A stretch of 64,000 nt of DNA from the NCBI RefSeq assembly GCF_016756395.1, contig NZ_AP018365.1:8745501-8809500 (forward strand), in the 5' to 3' direction. The notes below the pieces were generated by a model. It saw only the letters and a list, made by a program, of their open reading frames with translations. It ran no database searches and was not told the origin of the DNA. This document shows, piece after piece, positions 9,601-18,371 of this stretch. The DNA comes from Streptomyces sp. SN-593 (GTDB lineage: Bacteria > Actinomycetota > Actinomycetes > Streptomycetales > Streptomycetaceae). Position 1 is the stretch's first letter. Each line of letters begins with the position of its first letter. A program made the translations under genes and the position numbers.

Positions 9601-12600
9601 GGGACCCGCCCGCGCAGTTGACCGACGGCTGGCACGGCAGCTCCCTCGCGGGCAAGCGGATCGTGGAGGCGCCCGGGCCGGACGAGGTGCGCCGGAGGGT
9701 CGAGACGCTGCTCGGCGGCAAGGCGAACGACCCGCTGGTGACGCAGCGGTTGAACGGCCAGTTCGACCCCGCGAACTTCCGCAAGCAGTACCCGAAGATG
9801 ATCAACGGGGGTTGGCGCTTCCCGATCCACGTCGACGGTCACCCGTACGAGGTGCGGGTCGGCGCGCGGACCACGCCGTGGCAACTGGACCCGACCCGCG
9901 ACGCCGCCAAGGACAACGACGGCGACGGGCTCGACGTGAAGTCCGAGGGGGAGTACGCGCCGCCCAAGGTGAAGACGGAGCTGACGACGTCGCAGGCCGG
10001 GCTGGATTACAACCCGTCGGTCATCCAGCAGCTCAACCCCAACCTGCTCCTGCTGGTGAACGGTTCGGCGAAGGCCGGCGGCGCCAGCCACGGCACCGAG
10101 ACCACCAGCTCGACCTCGGCGAAGTCGGCCGGCGAGGTCAAGCTGACCGGGAAGACCGACAGCTACACCTCGCAGGCCACCTTCGACATCCAGGTCGTGG
10201 ACCACCACGGCGACCCCGTCGGGGTGGGCGGCCACGGCGGGACGCCGGCTGCGCCGCCGGCGCCGGTCGGCGGGCAACTGCGGGCCGACGTGCCGCGGTC
10301 CTCGCCCCGCTCGGCCACCGGTCCGCACACCTGGGAGGGCTGGAACCCGCCGCCGCGCACCGCGGACGGCGACCACACGGCGCCGGCCACCACGTCCGGA
10401 ACGGCGCAGACGCAGACGCAGACGCACGCACCCGCGCCGGCACCGGCGCACGCGCCGCGGACCGCGAGCGGCCACCCGCTCACCATCACCGGCCTGGACG
10501 GCGTCCGCGACTCCGTCTTCGACGCGCTGCCGAAGGACGCGCGGCCGGCGGGGACCGCCCACCAGGACATCGTGGACTTCCTCGACACCGACAACGTCAT
10601 CAAGCAGTTCGAGCAGGTGTCGGGCCCCGGCCTGATCTCCAAGCCGCTGACGCTGTCCGACGGCGGCACCGGCTTCCTGCGGCTGACCGCGGAACCGGGG
10701 ACGTCCACGGTGCTGCACACGACGGACACCACCACCAGTTCCGGGTTCGGCACCAAGGGCGAGCAGGCCCGCAACCACTCGCAGAGCAGCGGGTGGGCGC
10801 TGGGCGCGGGCGGTGGCGCGTCCGGCGAGGTGTGGCACAGCAAGACCTCGGCGGAGACGAAGTGGCTGACGGGGACCGGCACGTACACGTACGGGCAGTC
10901 CACGGCCTACGGCGCCAAGGGCACGCACGCCGTGGAGGACGGGGTGACCGTCGAGGACAAGGGGCCCGCCGACGTGGTGAGCACCCCCACCCGCTTCCGG
11001 GTCTGGCTCACCCGCCAGACCCTCTCGCCGGGCACCGACGGCCTGCACTCCACCACGACGGAGGAGATCACCGACCACACCCCGCCGCCGGCCCCCGCGC
11101 CGGGTACCCACGTGGTGCAGGTGGAGCCGCCGAGGCGGGCACCCACCGGCGACGTCGTGCGCGTCCTGCCCCGTCCCCACGAGCCGGCGACGACCACCAC
11201 GTCCACCTCGACGTCCACCTCCACGACGACCGGCACCACCGGGCACACGACCGGCACGACGACCGGCACCACCGGCACCGTGACCGGCGACACCACCGGA
11301 AGCACCACCGGCACCGCCGGACACACCGACGGGACGACCACCACCGGCACCACGCAGCCGCCGGCGGTGCGGCAGCCGCCGCCCGGGCAGCAGTTGAGCG
11401 GCCCCGGGCTGGTCCAGCGCACGACCTTCTCCGACTTCCCCGGCTCCGAGCAGTTGGAGCGCCACATCGTGCAGACGCTGTGGCAGACCGCCCCCGGGGT
11501 GCTGCCGCCGCCGCACGTCGTCCATCCGCCCACCGGGACGGCGGCCGCGGGCGGCCACCAGCCGGTGCGCGTCTCGCCGAAGGCGATCACGAACCTCGCG
11601 GACCTGCGCCGGCAGATCGCGCCGTCCCAACTCGGCGGCAGCGGCCACAAACTGGTCGACGGCAGCTTCCGCGTCAGCCTGGACAGCTCGCACCTGCCGT
11701 TCCTGAACGCGAAGACGTACGACGTGCTGGTGAAGGCCAACCTCGGCGACGGCACCCACGACGGCACGCGGAACGCGACGGCGAAGAACACCCTCACCCA
11801 GAGCGCCGGGGCCGAACGGTCCGTGACGCAGGGCAGTTCGCACGTGGTGGCCGGCAGCGGCAACCTGCGCAGCTCGCTGGACCACACGGACTTCCAGCGC
11901 GGTTTCCTCAACGTGAACGCCGACGGCACCTACGCGCCCACGCACGGCACGACGGTCGCCGACAGCACCGAGGTGAAACGCACGCTGACGGTCACGGGCG
12001 ACCGCGACCGCTACACGTACCCGGTCTCCTTCGACGTACTGACGGTGCGTCAGGACGCGGACCACCCGGTGCTGCGGGTGCCGACCCTGCCGATCCAGGC
12101 GCACCACCAGGCGGTGCAGCACGTCGACACCGGGGGCGGACGCGTGACCGTGGACGTCGGCCGGACGGAGACGCCCGCGCAGGCGCCGCCCCGGCAGGTG
12201 ACGATCGACCGGCTGCCGGACCACCACCTCGTGGACCACGTCGGCGGCGAGGACACGTACCGGGACAACGCCCGGGAGGCGATCGAGAACGCCTTCAACG
12301 CCCGGCAGGCCAAGAGCCTCTCGCCGCTGCCGGCGCGTGTCCCGGACCTCCACGACGTGGTCGACCCGCTCGCGACCCAGGCCAACCTGCGGGCGAACGT
12401 CTCGGCGTCGCACGGCGGGTGGACCAACACGGCCGACCAGCACGTGGGTTCGGGCCGCAACCGGGACACCGCCGGGCTCTCCCAACGTACCCGGCTGAGC
12501 AACCTGACCTACCGCGAGACGCTCTCCGGCGACGGGAAACTGGACGTCGAGACGAAGACCGAGACGTCGGTCAAGGTGCAGGACAAGGCGGGGCTGACCG

Positions 12601-15600
12601 GAAAGGGCGGTCTGGGCGGCGACTTCGGGCGGTTCCCGGGAACGCCGAAGGACGCGCACGCCTCCACCTACCAGCTACGTGGCGGCGGCCGCGGCAAGGG
12701 GTCGTACGGCGGCAGCAGCGCGGACGCGGTCAAGCACACCTTCACCACGAACCGCAAGACGTCCCAGAACGGCCCGTGGCACGTCTACGAGGGTGACGCG
12801 CGCGTCATCCTCCAGGGCAAGGTGACCGGTTCGACCGGCGAGGTCACCTACGGCGATCCCGTCACCCACGACCACCGCGTCCGGGTGCTGCTGTCCGACG
12901 AGGACGTCAAAGCCCTCACCCAGCCCGGCCGGCCGGCCACCGCGACCGGCAACGGCACGACCGCGACGACGGGCTCGCACACCGGGACCGGGACGGACAC
13001 GGCGCAACCGCCGCGGCGCTCCGTGCCGTTGGAGAACGGGGTCAGCGGGGGCAGCCGGGTCGAGATCCCGTCGACCGACGAGATCCTGCGCGAGGTGGAC
13101 CGCCAGATCCGCAGCGGCGCGCTCCCCCCGGGCGACCTCGAAGCCGGGGACGGCCTCGGCGACGTCCCGGTGTCCGCGCTCCCGTTCGCGGACGTGATCA
13201 CGCCCGACCACCTCGGCGCCCACTACGACGACCTCGTGGGGCCGGGCGTCCTGGTGCACCGGGTCGACAACCACCACGGCGTCCGCACCGTCACGCAGGT
13301 GCTGATCAAGGGCACCCCCGGGGGCTGGCAGCACGACGGGCGGCAGTCGGACGGCGGCGCGACCCGCAAGGTCGCCGTGAGCGAGGCCGTCACCGGCGAC
13401 AGCGGCCGTACCTGGTCGGCGGGCGCCGACGGCAACATCCGCGCCTCCTACCGCGCCCCGACCGCGGAGAATCACCTGAACAACGTGACCTACACCGGGA
13501 CGGCCGGCGCCGACGCGAAGGGCAACTCGTCGCACTCGTCCGGCCAGACCACGAAGATCGAGCACAAGACGACCTCCACCGGGGACCTGCACAAGTTCAG
13601 CACCCCCATGCGGTTCGACGTGACCGTCACGCGCCGCAACGCCGGCAACCGGTTCGTCAACATGCCGGCGCCCCAGCCCGTCCGTCCTGCCTGGCGCGCC
13701 TCCGCATGGGTGCCCGAGTCGATGACGACCACCGAGCCGGTCACCGCCACCACGGGCGGCCGCACCGCGGGCGACGGCACCACCACGACCACCACCCCGC
13801 ACCAGTCCGGCGGCACCGGTCAGCAGTCCGGCGTGCAGCACGGCCCGGGCGACCAGGACGGCGGTGTGGAGCTGGGACCGGTGAACGGCACCCCCGAGCA
13901 ACGCGCCCAGTGGCAGGCCGATTTCGACTCCGGCCACGACCTGGTCGGCGTGGACCACCCCGAGCGGCTGATCGACACGGCGCACAACGTGCTCAACACG
14001 CCGCGTCCGTGGGGCAACGGCATCCTCGGCCGGACGGGCTCGGTCGCGTCCCAGGCGTGGGGCGCGACGACCGGGGCGCTGGGCCACGCGGCGTGGGCGA
14101 TGACGCCCGACGCGGCCCGGAGGGTCGTCGACTCCTTCATCCACGACCCGCGGGTGGGCCCGGGACACCAGCTCCACACCGAGCAGACCACGCCGATCAC
14201 CCAGCAGGTCTCCACCCGGCAGGCCCTGTCCGGCCAGGCGCTGTCCACGGTCTTCCCGCACCTGAAGGACCCGGCGGGCGGCTACCGCACGGTGCCGCTC
14301 GGCGACGACCACCGGACCGGTCTGAAGGTCACGATGGAGCCGACCGGCCAGGCACAGGAGGTCGGACGGCGGGACGACGGGACGGACGAGGTCACCGTCT
14401 CGACCGAGGACGACCTGACCACGTCCGCCGGGCGCGGGGTGTCCTACAGCGTCGCCCCCGCGGACGTCGTGTTCCTCACCCGCAACCCCGGGCTGACGGT
14501 GCCGCTGCCGGGGCTGAACTCGATGCAGATCAGCCGGGACCAGGCGCTGGAGGCCGACGCCTCGGTCAGCCGGCCGCCCGGCACCCCCGGCCGGCGGCTG
14601 ACCCCGCCCGCGGTCCCGCACGGCCTCACCGGCGACAAGCCCGGCCAGGGCAAGACCGAGGGCGTCCAGCGCCTCTTCCGCCAGCCCGTCCGCATCACCC
14701 TCCAGAAGTACGACGCGAACGGGACGTACGGCGCCCCGGCCAGCACCACCCACCACGCCTACTACTGGTCCACCGCCCCCAAGACGACCACCACGGACAC
14801 GACCACCACCACGGACACGACCACGACCACGACCACCACGGACACGACGACGGCCACCGACACGACGACGAGCACGACGTCGACCACGGCCACGGACATC
14901 CCGAACCCGGTGGCCGACACCACGGCCACGACCTCGACGGCGGCCCCGACCGGTTCCACTACGCCTCCCACGGTCGTGCGGCCGGTCACCACGACCACGG
15001 CCGCCTCGGGGTCGGAGCCGATCACCGCGTCGACCAGCCGCCCCGCAGTGGTCTCCTCCACGTCGACCGCGGGCCGCACGGCCGCCTCGGACACCTCTGA
15101 CGCTTCGGACACCGCGCACGGCGGGACGGAGGACAGCGGGGGCGTCCTGCCGCCTCCGGTGAAGGCGCAGGTGCCGTCGATCGTGGTGACGGAGCCGCAC
15201 ACGCCGGTCGTGGCGCCCGTGACCCATGGCGCGCCGTCGGCCGTCCACCCCTCCGAGCACGCGCCGGCGGTTCAGGCGCCGGTGCGGATGCCGGGGCACG
15301 GGGGCGGCGGGTACGGGCCGGTGCACGCCCCGGCGACGCTGTCGGACGACAGCTCGCCGGTGTGGGACGCGCCCCCGGAGGGCGGTACCTCCGACGGCGC
15401 GGTGCGGTTGACGCCCGGTCAGCGGGCGTGGGTCGCCGGCAGCGCACAGGAGGCGGCGGCGGCGATCGCCGCGGTGGTGGCCGGGGGAGGGCCGGTGCCG
15501 GTCCTGCGGATCGAGGACGAGGCGGTGCTGTCCGTCGACGGGGTGCCGCACTTCGGCCGCTCCGTCCAGTTCGCCGAGGCCCGCTCCCGCGCGGTCGCCG

Positions 15601-15791
15601 CCGCCTACAAGGCCGCGCTGACGTCCGCGCTGGACGGCCTGCGGGCGTCCGGCCAGGACGTGCCCTCCGCGGAGGACGTCCCGATGATCGCCACGCCCTC
15701 CCTCCGGTGGCCGCCGGCCACCACCGCGGAGCCGCCCGGCGGTTCGGTGATCGTGGAGCTTCTCGACCCGCGCGGCGTGGTGACCGTATGA
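3618..15791 (+). CDS. Giant (4057 aa) modular type VII-associated protein with metzincin-like zinc site
   Basis: Starts at GTG 3618, overlapping the WXG100-like stop. Residues 1-100 are helical and resemble the WXG100/LXG-like N-termini of type VII effectors. About 105-235 are hydrophobic and contain AIGGAIGGLTFGLGDA, suggesting membrane insertion. About 260-910 is a disordered Thr/Gly/Pro/His linker. About 915-1380 is a helical, Gln/Asp/Arg-rich probable coiled coil. About 1580-1740 holds HEIGHQIGLRDEY (His1696, Glu1697, His1700, Asp1706) and a candidate Met-turn at Met1724. This HExxHxxGxxD pattern is that of snapalysin-like and other metzincin zinc proteases. Residues 1877-1974 are rich in Asp-His pairs. 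About 2000-3720 holds six divergent beta-rich modules separated by Thr-rich linkers. The last 100 residues form an unrecognised domain. No classical polymorphic-toxin nuclease was recognised. It is probably a secreted or surface effector with protease activity; the target is unknown. Confidence 0.8.
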   Translation: MSVNLPPELAWVARLAVGQSWPKGDEDKMHSLGLAWDEAAQALEAISQEIAPATRGVLHSVGGSVADEFASFVNQLQSNVPDMAKASGELGKLGRNTGVQLEYAKYMILVQLVWLAAEIAQMSFWAPEVIPALITSVRLVVRMLLRRLLTSIATGIGMMVGMDAVIQGIQMLKGDRTSWSVQNTISAIESGAIGGAIGGLTFGLGDAFVPKFAGSLIGRGILGGASGVASTAALNELFHSGEPSDLGFGGAAGAIGAMAGGGKRRGGGGDDTKVDDFDFHLPNTMDLPDLHRPDKLTGGDLGGSGGSGFGGSNHDATPTGGSGGTTVRTTGGDDHGSEAPADVRPPATSGGGHAPAEETETHQPPATAPVTTHVAAPPTETRTNGSTGSTGSNGSTGSGTAGGHGTEQSNAATDARATDARTTDARTTGGTAPPATRDGATGGDRTGTFTSQSTPPTTVTHSLAAGGGTGTAVSVARDGAGTQDGGLPGFTTAFPAASTDHAPAAANTTTAPPTRTSTGTNGTPGSAATSAPPESVRTFTPTEHGSGSPHVPVESAAPAPHQDVNVFSPSHQGSGGSHVPVESPAAVPHQEAATGNAPTGASGDDLPHSAAASGPPVAVTLDGAAASTGGGHVSAPPAHGESSGGVAPPVHVEQAQTSSGPGGTGGDTAGTGTSRGTGTGQGTGGPAPVRSDPGRSGATQGGPSEVAPRAPRAPATVGGQTGGPGTGHTGGATPTDTQSGTQTPPSHQSPTVIEQPGGTGSSHLDLPSPPTETPGASLASGGTGTTGGGTHTFPEVPTHTPGTSPAAHTAPTEPAPTATGHSGTAAVTGGGGHDLPDVPTHAPGSAPAAPAPHVPGEGPATEPAPGGGSHDDPTGSGLGGGHDLPDVPTHPIGDSAHPLHDAPDAPTTPLVSPIARVDARVDALDRAGRDAGMSPSDRQNHRQAVDQAVRSGNMSGATRGLQAFRDHVETAALNQRYDAFRQHADGGFDSTRAPQSARGTWDDLVNAVEQARRGGDPDLLDSHLGEYTDFVEQHAPAEALTGHDAPQPYHPDVEDVRRRLATATGPDADRLRTRLADLRQTADLQDRLRRLGNGPNGPDPQETALTRAVDRADTPDAAARALADLQDHRADQALQQRIDRLNSDHAPEPSGRGGLDDLEQRLDALRGDTGPDEQALIQQIRDAPTPDEAAAALDALHDHREQQETQNLQQRLDQLRDPAPGARTAAPTGTGTTGGADTTTGGGRATDGQDRGGPGAVPSDDELRQRLDALDDDPVSRDLRAQAYDAHTPEDAQRALDQHAARQDRLDQQRQDRIDRLRQDLDGAEQQHTRDLLSGNQEAAARSGQDVADLRDRLDSALPYDQRASDLGRELGQGIGGQQDPGHLGRISGGPQPAVDHHEPAVDDHGPALGDHGSGADHEPVTTGGTPPARQRLQPLLDQPASSSHGDTPGSGTDRVPGRGTSGGTNGAATRVDPVRQQPASHPGSEQAPLQERPAPSEQQAPGAGSQAVPHPSDTPVPDTRGLDDLPHGPGTEDTSTSLAHGSGDGTGTDHTAPATDHGGTSGDHGSTSTPPPVVRPPAQLNHAPRFVLHSSFDQRRFESGGQRYTDLTVKVAIRPGDTGADDVADTQDRVLQGVQTYLNDPGYRMPDGDILHVTVEHVPPGAQAHLTVDLTHGDGSTPMDQRTWSTGAPPIAYAHEIGHQIGLRDEYHDTEDPGDAGVTGGLMGNYHVPSEDGLPPGGLGSRHLSLLGALTGGHGDAPHPQTGTATGAGPHTDAHNDPAWQAARAQATAVPRNHTHVDPVTDPYAETSTTSSEPPEDTPVTVTDQHPPTVTVTPPSDHPPAVTHEEPSDDTAPLGTSGGDHTPLVEEHAPPVDDHTTPIEHPTVPSDDHTAPVDDHTTTAIGHDDTAIGHDDTVAEHHDTTTTEHTTTEHTTPVDDHGTTDHDDTITDHEHTTTDHGDTTTDHGRPTTDDVPVVTDGTDDGTVPGTRTTGRPEGDPPAQLTDGWHGSSLAGKRIVEAPGPDEVRRRVETLLGGKANDPLVTQRLNGQFDPANFRKQYPKMINGGWRFPIHVDGHPYEVRVGARTTPWQLDPTRDAAKDNDGDGLDVKSEGEYAPPKVKTELTTSQAGLDYNPSVIQQLNPNLLLLVNGSAKAGGASHGTETTSSTSAKSAGEVKLTGKTDSYTSQATFDIQVVDHHGDPVGVGGHGGTPAAPPAPVGGQLRADVPRSSPRSATGPHTWEGWNPPPRTADGDHTAPATTSGTAQTQTQTHAPAPAPAHAPRTASGHPLTITGLDGVRDSVFDALPKDARPAGTAHQDIVDFLDTDNVIKQFEQVSGPGLISKPLTLSDGGTGFLRLTAEPGTSTVLHTTDTTTSSGFGTKGEQARNHSQSSGWALGAGGGASGEVWHSKTSAETKWLTGTGTYTYGQSTAYGAKGTHAVEDGVTVEDKGPADVVSTPTRFRVWLTRQTLSPGTDGLHSTTTEEITDHTPPPAPAPGTHVVQVEPPRRAPTGDVVRVLPRPHEPATTTTSTSTSTSTTTGTTGHTTGTTTGTTGTVTGDTTGSTTGTAGHTDGTTTTGTTQPPAVRQPPPGQQLSGPGLVQRTTFSDFPGSEQLERHIVQTLWQTAPGVLPPPHVVHPPTGTAAAGGHQPVRVSPKAITNLADLRRQIAPSQLGGSGHKLVDGSFRVSLDSSHLPFLNAKTYDVLVKANLGDGTHDGTRNATAKNTLTQSAGAERSVTQGSSHVVAGSGNLRSSLDHTDFQRGFLNVNADGTYAPTHGTTVADSTEVKRTLTVTGDRDRYTYPVSFDVLTVRQDADHPVLRVPTLPIQAHHQAVQHVDTGGGRVTVDVGRTETPAQAPPRQVTIDRLPDHHLVDHVGGEDTYRDNAREAIENAFNARQAKSLSPLPARVPDLHDVVDPLATQANLRANVSASHGGWTNTADQHVGSGRNRDTAGLSQRTRLSNLTYRETLSGDGKLDVETKTETSVKVQDKAGLTGKGGLGGDFGRFPGTPKDAHASTYQLRGGGRGKGSYGGSSADAVKHTFTTNRKTSQNGPWHVYEGDARVILQGKVTGSTGEVTYGDPVTHDHRVRVLLSDEDVKALTQPGRPATATGNGTTATTGSHTGTGTDTAQPPRRSVPLENGVSGGSRVEIPSTDEILREVDRQIRSGALPPGDLEAGDGLGDVPVSALPFADVITPDHLGAHYDDLVGPGVLVHRVDNHHGVRTVTQVLIKGTPGGWQHDGRQSDGGATRKVAVSEAVTGDSGRTWSAGADGNIRASYRAPTAENHLNNVTYTGTAGADAKGNSSHSSGQTTKIEHKTTSTGDLHKFSTPMRFDVTVTRRNAGNRFVNMPAPQPVRPAWRASAWVPESMTTTEPVTATTGGRTAGDGTTTTTTPHQSGGTGQQSGVQHGPGDQDGGVELGPVNGTPEQRAQWQADFDSGHDLVGVDHPERLIDTAHNVLNTPRPWGNGILGRTGSVASQAWGATTGALGHAAWAMTPDAARRVVDSFIHDPRVGPGHQLHTEQTTPITQQVSTRQALSGQALSTVFPHLKDPAGGYRTVPLGDDHRTGLKVTMEPTGQAQEVGRRDDGTDEVTVSTEDDLTTSAGRGVSYSVAPADVVFLTRNPGLTVPLPGLNSMQISRDQALEADASVSRPPGTPGRRLTPPAVPHGLTGDKPGQGKTEGVQRLFRQPVRITLQKYDANGTYGAPASTTHHAYYWSTAPKTTTTDTTTTTDTTTTTTTTDTTTATDTTTSTTSTTATDIPNPVADTTATTSTAAPTGSTTPPTVVRPVTTTTAASGSEPITASTSRPAVVSSTSTAGRTAASDTSDASDTAHGGTEDSGGVLPPPVKAQVPSIVVTEPHTPVVAPVTHGAPSAVHPSEHAPAVQAPVRMPGHGGGGYGPVHAPATLSDDSSPVWDAPPEGGTSDGAVRLTPGQRAWVAGSAQEAAAAIAAVVAGGGPVPVLRIEDEAVLSVDGVPHFGRSVQFAEARSRAVAAAYKAALTSALDGLRASGQDVPSAEDVPMIATPSLRWPPATTAEPPGGSVIVELLDPRGVVTV

Positions 15792-15845
15792 CCCGGTGCC
15801 GCCTCCTGTCCCCGCCCCCGCCCTGAGGGCCTGTCGTGGCCCGGA

Positions 15846-15861
15846 CGGTCCGGCCGGACCG
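15846..15861. terminator. Palindromic hairpin between convergent genes
   Basis: CGGTCCGG is followed directly by CCGGACCG, a perfect 16-bp palindrome with partial flanking pairing (gcccgga and cgccgggc). It lies between the stop of the giant gene (15791) and the stop of the convergent - strand gene (15883), so it could terminate both. Confidence 0.45.
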
Positions 15862-15882
15862 CGCCGGGCGGGCCTGCGGGCG

Positions 15883-16335
15883 TCAGGCCATGGCGCGTCC
15901 CACCGCCGCCACCAGCTCGTCCGTCGCGGCGATCGCCCGCTCGCGGCGGGCGGCGAGTTCGGCGCGGTCGGGGGCGTCGCGCAGGTCGAACGCGCTGCGC
16001 GCGGCCTGCTGGGCGGCCTGCGCGAGGGCCGGCTCGATGACCGAGACCGCCACCAGCGGCGCGGTGACCGCCGAACGGGTGGCGCGGGACTCCGCGCGCG
16101 CGGCCTCGAACGCCTCCCGGTCCGCGCCGTCCAGCCGCAGCAGCTCGCGGTACCACATCGCCCGCCGGTGGTCACCGAGCGCGGCGACCAGTTCGCCGAG
16201 CGCCGTACGCAGCGCCCGTGCCTTCTCGTCGGCGCGGGCGGCGAGCCGGGACCGCCGCTCACCGCGGCTCTGGAGGAATCCGGTGAGCGCCCCGCCGAGC
16301 AGGGTGCCGGCCACGGCTATGACGGTGGACCACAT
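15883..16335 (-). CDS. Small membrane-anchored protein with helical cytoplasmic domain (KilB-like annotation class)
   Basis: 150 residues. The start is placed at ATG 16335 (MWSTVIAV) because GGAG lies seven bases upstream; an in-frame ATG 14 codons earlier has no such site. Residues 3-20 form one membrane helix (STVIAVAGTLLGGALTGF). The rest is a long, charged, Ala/Arg/Glu-rich helical region. Streptomyces proteins of this shape are often annotated as KilB-like, but that name carries little functional meaning. It converges with the giant gene and is not obviously coupled to the MFS gene. The function is not recognised. Confidence 0.6.
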   Translation of the reverse strand: MWSTVIAVAGTLLGGALTGFLQSRGERRSRLAARADEKARALRTALGELVAALGDHRRAMWYRELLRLDGADREAFEAARAESRATRSAVTAPLVAVSVIEPALAQAAQQAARSAFDLRDAPDRAELAARRERAIAATDELVAAVGRAMA

Positions 16336-16476
16336 CGGGACGCTCCTTCGCTGTGACGCTGCCTCACCAAAGGACACCCCGTCGGCGCCGACAGTTCCGG
16401 ACCTCCCGGGGCCGTCTCCCGGCGCGTCCGGTCCGTCCCCCGGTCGGCCCGGGCGGGGCGGGCGGGGGGACCGGGG

Positions 16477-16501
16477 AACGCGGGCCGGGGGAGGCCGCGT
16501 T
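16477..16501 (-). terminator. Hairpin just after the MFS gene
   Basis: AACGCGG (then g, CC) pairs with GG followed by CCGCGTT around a G-rich loop. It lies immediately downstream of the - strand MFS stop codon. Confidence 0.4.
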
Positions 16502-18195
16502 CAGTGCCGGCCGCGCAGCTTGATCCACATGTCCCGGGCCTGCCGTCCCGCGGCCGTGCGGCTGCGGGCCACCAGGCGCCGCGCCTGGCCGGGCGTCTCC
16601 GCCATCGCGCGGGAGCCGGGCAGCGGTTTGCCGGCCGTCTCCCGCAGGAAGAGCGTGGACACGAATCCGACCACCCCGGCGACCATCAGGTAGTACGCCG
16701 GCACCATGTCGTCGCCCGTCGCCGCCACCAGCGCCGAGGCGAACAGCGGAGTGGTGCCGCCGAACAGCGAGACGGAGATGTTGAAGGCGATCGACAGGGC
16801 GCCGTACCGCATCCGGGTCGGGAAGAGCGCGGGCAGCGTGGCCGCGGAGGTGCCGGCGAACGTGACCAGCAGCAGACCCAGCACCGCGCAGCCCACCGCG
16901 GGCAGCACGATCCCGCCCTGCCGGATCAGCAGGAACGCCGGCGCCGACAGCGCGACGAGTGCGACGCTGCCGGTCATGAACACCGGCCGCCGCCCCCAGC
17001 GGTCCGAGCTGCGGCCCACCACGGTGATCGTCAGGACCACCAGCAGCATCGTCGCCAGCACCAGCAACTGCGCGGTGGTGTCGCCGAAGTCGAGCGTGGA
17101 GGTCATGTACGTCGGCAGGTAGGAGGTGACCATGTAATTGGTGACGTTGTAGAGCAGCACCAGACCCATGCAGATCAGCACGGCCTGCCAGTGGTCGGTG
17201 AAGATCTCCTTCAGCCGTCCGCCGCCGGACTGCCGCGCCTCGTCCACCGGGCTGCCCTCGCCGGGCACCGCGTGCGCCGCCTGCTCGGCCTCCTCCTTGA
17301 ACGCCGGGGTGTCCTCCAGCTTCAGCCGCATGTACAGGCCGGTGATGCCGAGCGGCCCGGCGACCCAGAACGGGATCCGCCACGCCCACTCCCGCAGCCC
17401 GTCCGATCCCGCGGTCAGGGTGAGCACCGTGACCAGCCCCGAGCCGAGCGAGTAGCCCACGAACGTGCCGAAGTCGAGCCAGCTACCGAGGAAGCCGCGC
17501 CGCCGGTCCGGCGCGTACTCGGCGATGTACGTGGTCGCGCCCGCGTACTCTCCGCCGGTGGAGAAGCCCTGCACCAGCCGGCACACCAGCAGGAGCAGCG
17601 GCGCGAGCAGCCCCACGGACGAGTAGGTGGGCAGCAGGCCGACCGCGAAGGTGCTCGCGGCCATCATGATCATGGTGATCGCGAGCACCCGCTGCCGGCC
17701 GATCCGGTCGCCCAGCGGCCCGAAGACCAGCCCGCCGAGCGGGCGCACGAGGAAGGCGGCGGCGAAGGTGGCGAAGGTCGAGACCACCTGCGTCGCGGGG
17801 TTGCTCGACGGGAAGAACACCTTGCCGAGGGTGTCGGCCAGATAGGCGTAGACGCCGAAGTCGAACCACTCCATGGTGTTGCCGAGCGCGGCCGCGGTGA
17901 CCGCCAGCCGCACCTTCGGCAGGTCCGCGACGGCGACGTCCTCGGGGGCGAGCGACTGCTTGCGGCGGCGCAGCAGCGTGCGGTAGAGCTGGTCCACCCG
18001 CTGGGCGGACCGTTTCTCCGGGTTCTCCCGGGCCCGCTCCCGGGCGCGCTCGCGCGACACCTCCAGGTCCCGTTCGTCGCCCGGCCCGCGGGCCTGCTCG
18101 CGGCGCCGCTCGCGCTGGCGTCGCTGCTGCCGCTGCCGGCGGTCCTGAAGCCGGGCCCGCTCGGAGCCGCCGGGCCGCCTTCGGCGCGCGTCCAT
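16501..18195 (-). CDS. MFS transporter, metabolite:H+ symporter (ProP-like) family
   Basis: 564 residues; ATG 18195 is preceded by GAAGGGTG. A hydrophilic Arg/Glu-rich extension of about 95 residues precedes a normal 12-helix carrier. The start of the carrier, ALGNTMEWFDFGVYAYLAD, is typical of ProP and related MHS-family symporters. GGLVFGPLGDRIGRQR is the conserved loop 2-3 motif, and LVQGFSTGGEYAGA is the family signature in helix 4-5. ProP-type carriers import proline, betaine or organic acids with protons. The position next to siderophore uptake genes does not by itself imply siderophore transport. The charged N-terminal extension is unusual in length and may be an artefact of too early a start. 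The 176 bp upstream hold a GC-rich inverted repeat (CGGCCG arms near 18290) but no gene. Confidence 0.85.
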   Translation of the reverse strand: MDARRRRPGGSERARLQDRRQRQQRRQRERRREQARGPGDERDLEVSRERARERARENPEKRSAQRVDQLYRTLLRRRKQSLAPEDVAVADLPKVRLAVTAAALGNTMEWFDFGVYAYLADTLGKVFFPSSNPATQVVSTFATFAAAFLVRPLGGLVFGPLGDRIGRQRVLAITMIMMAASTFAVGLLPTYSSVGLLAPLLLLVCRLVQGFSTGGEYAGATTYIAEYAPDRRRGFLGSWLDFGTFVGYSLGSGLVTVLTLTAGSDGLREWAWRIPFWVAGPLGITGLYMRLKLEDTPAFKEEAEQAAHAVPGEGSPVDEARQSGGGRLKEIFTDHWQAVLICMGLVLLYNVTNYMVTSYLPTYMTSTLDFGDTTAQLLVLATMLLVVLTITVVGRSSDRWGRRPVFMTGSVALVALSAPAFLLIRQGGIVLPAVGCAVLGLLLVTFAGTSAATLPALFPTRMRYGALSIAFNISVSLFGGTTPLFASALVAATGDDMVPAYYLMVAGVVGFVSTLFLRETAGKPLPGSRAMAETPGQARRLVARSRTAAGRQARDMWIKLRGRH

Positions 18196-18371
18196 GCGTC
18201 ACCCTTCTCCGGGCGGTCGGCCCGGTTCGGGGGCCGGCGCGGCGTCGGTCGCGCCAGGTCGTGCCCTATCCCTTCCTATCCGGCCGGCCGCCTGCGCCGG
18301 CCGAGGCGCAGCAGCCGTTCACCCCAGGAGAGGAGGCGGGAGGGCCGGCGGCCGGACGCGTGGCGGGCGGG

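Noticed and set aside
3618..15791. Polymorphic toxin with C-terminal nuclease
   Set aside because: The last 100 residues show no HNH, RNase or ADP-ribosyltransferase motif, and no immunity-like gene follows on the same strand.
6417..16262. Two very long - strand open frames (over 1100 and 2000 codons) opposite the giant gene
   Set aside because: They are Arg/Val/Gly-rich shadows caused by the very GC-rich third positions of the + strand gene; no domain or start signal.
16501..18195. MFS transporter as the siderophore exporter
   Set aside because: Sequence belongs to the ProP-like symporter family, lacks an iron box, and a dedicated ABC-2 exporter with the shared promoter element is present.
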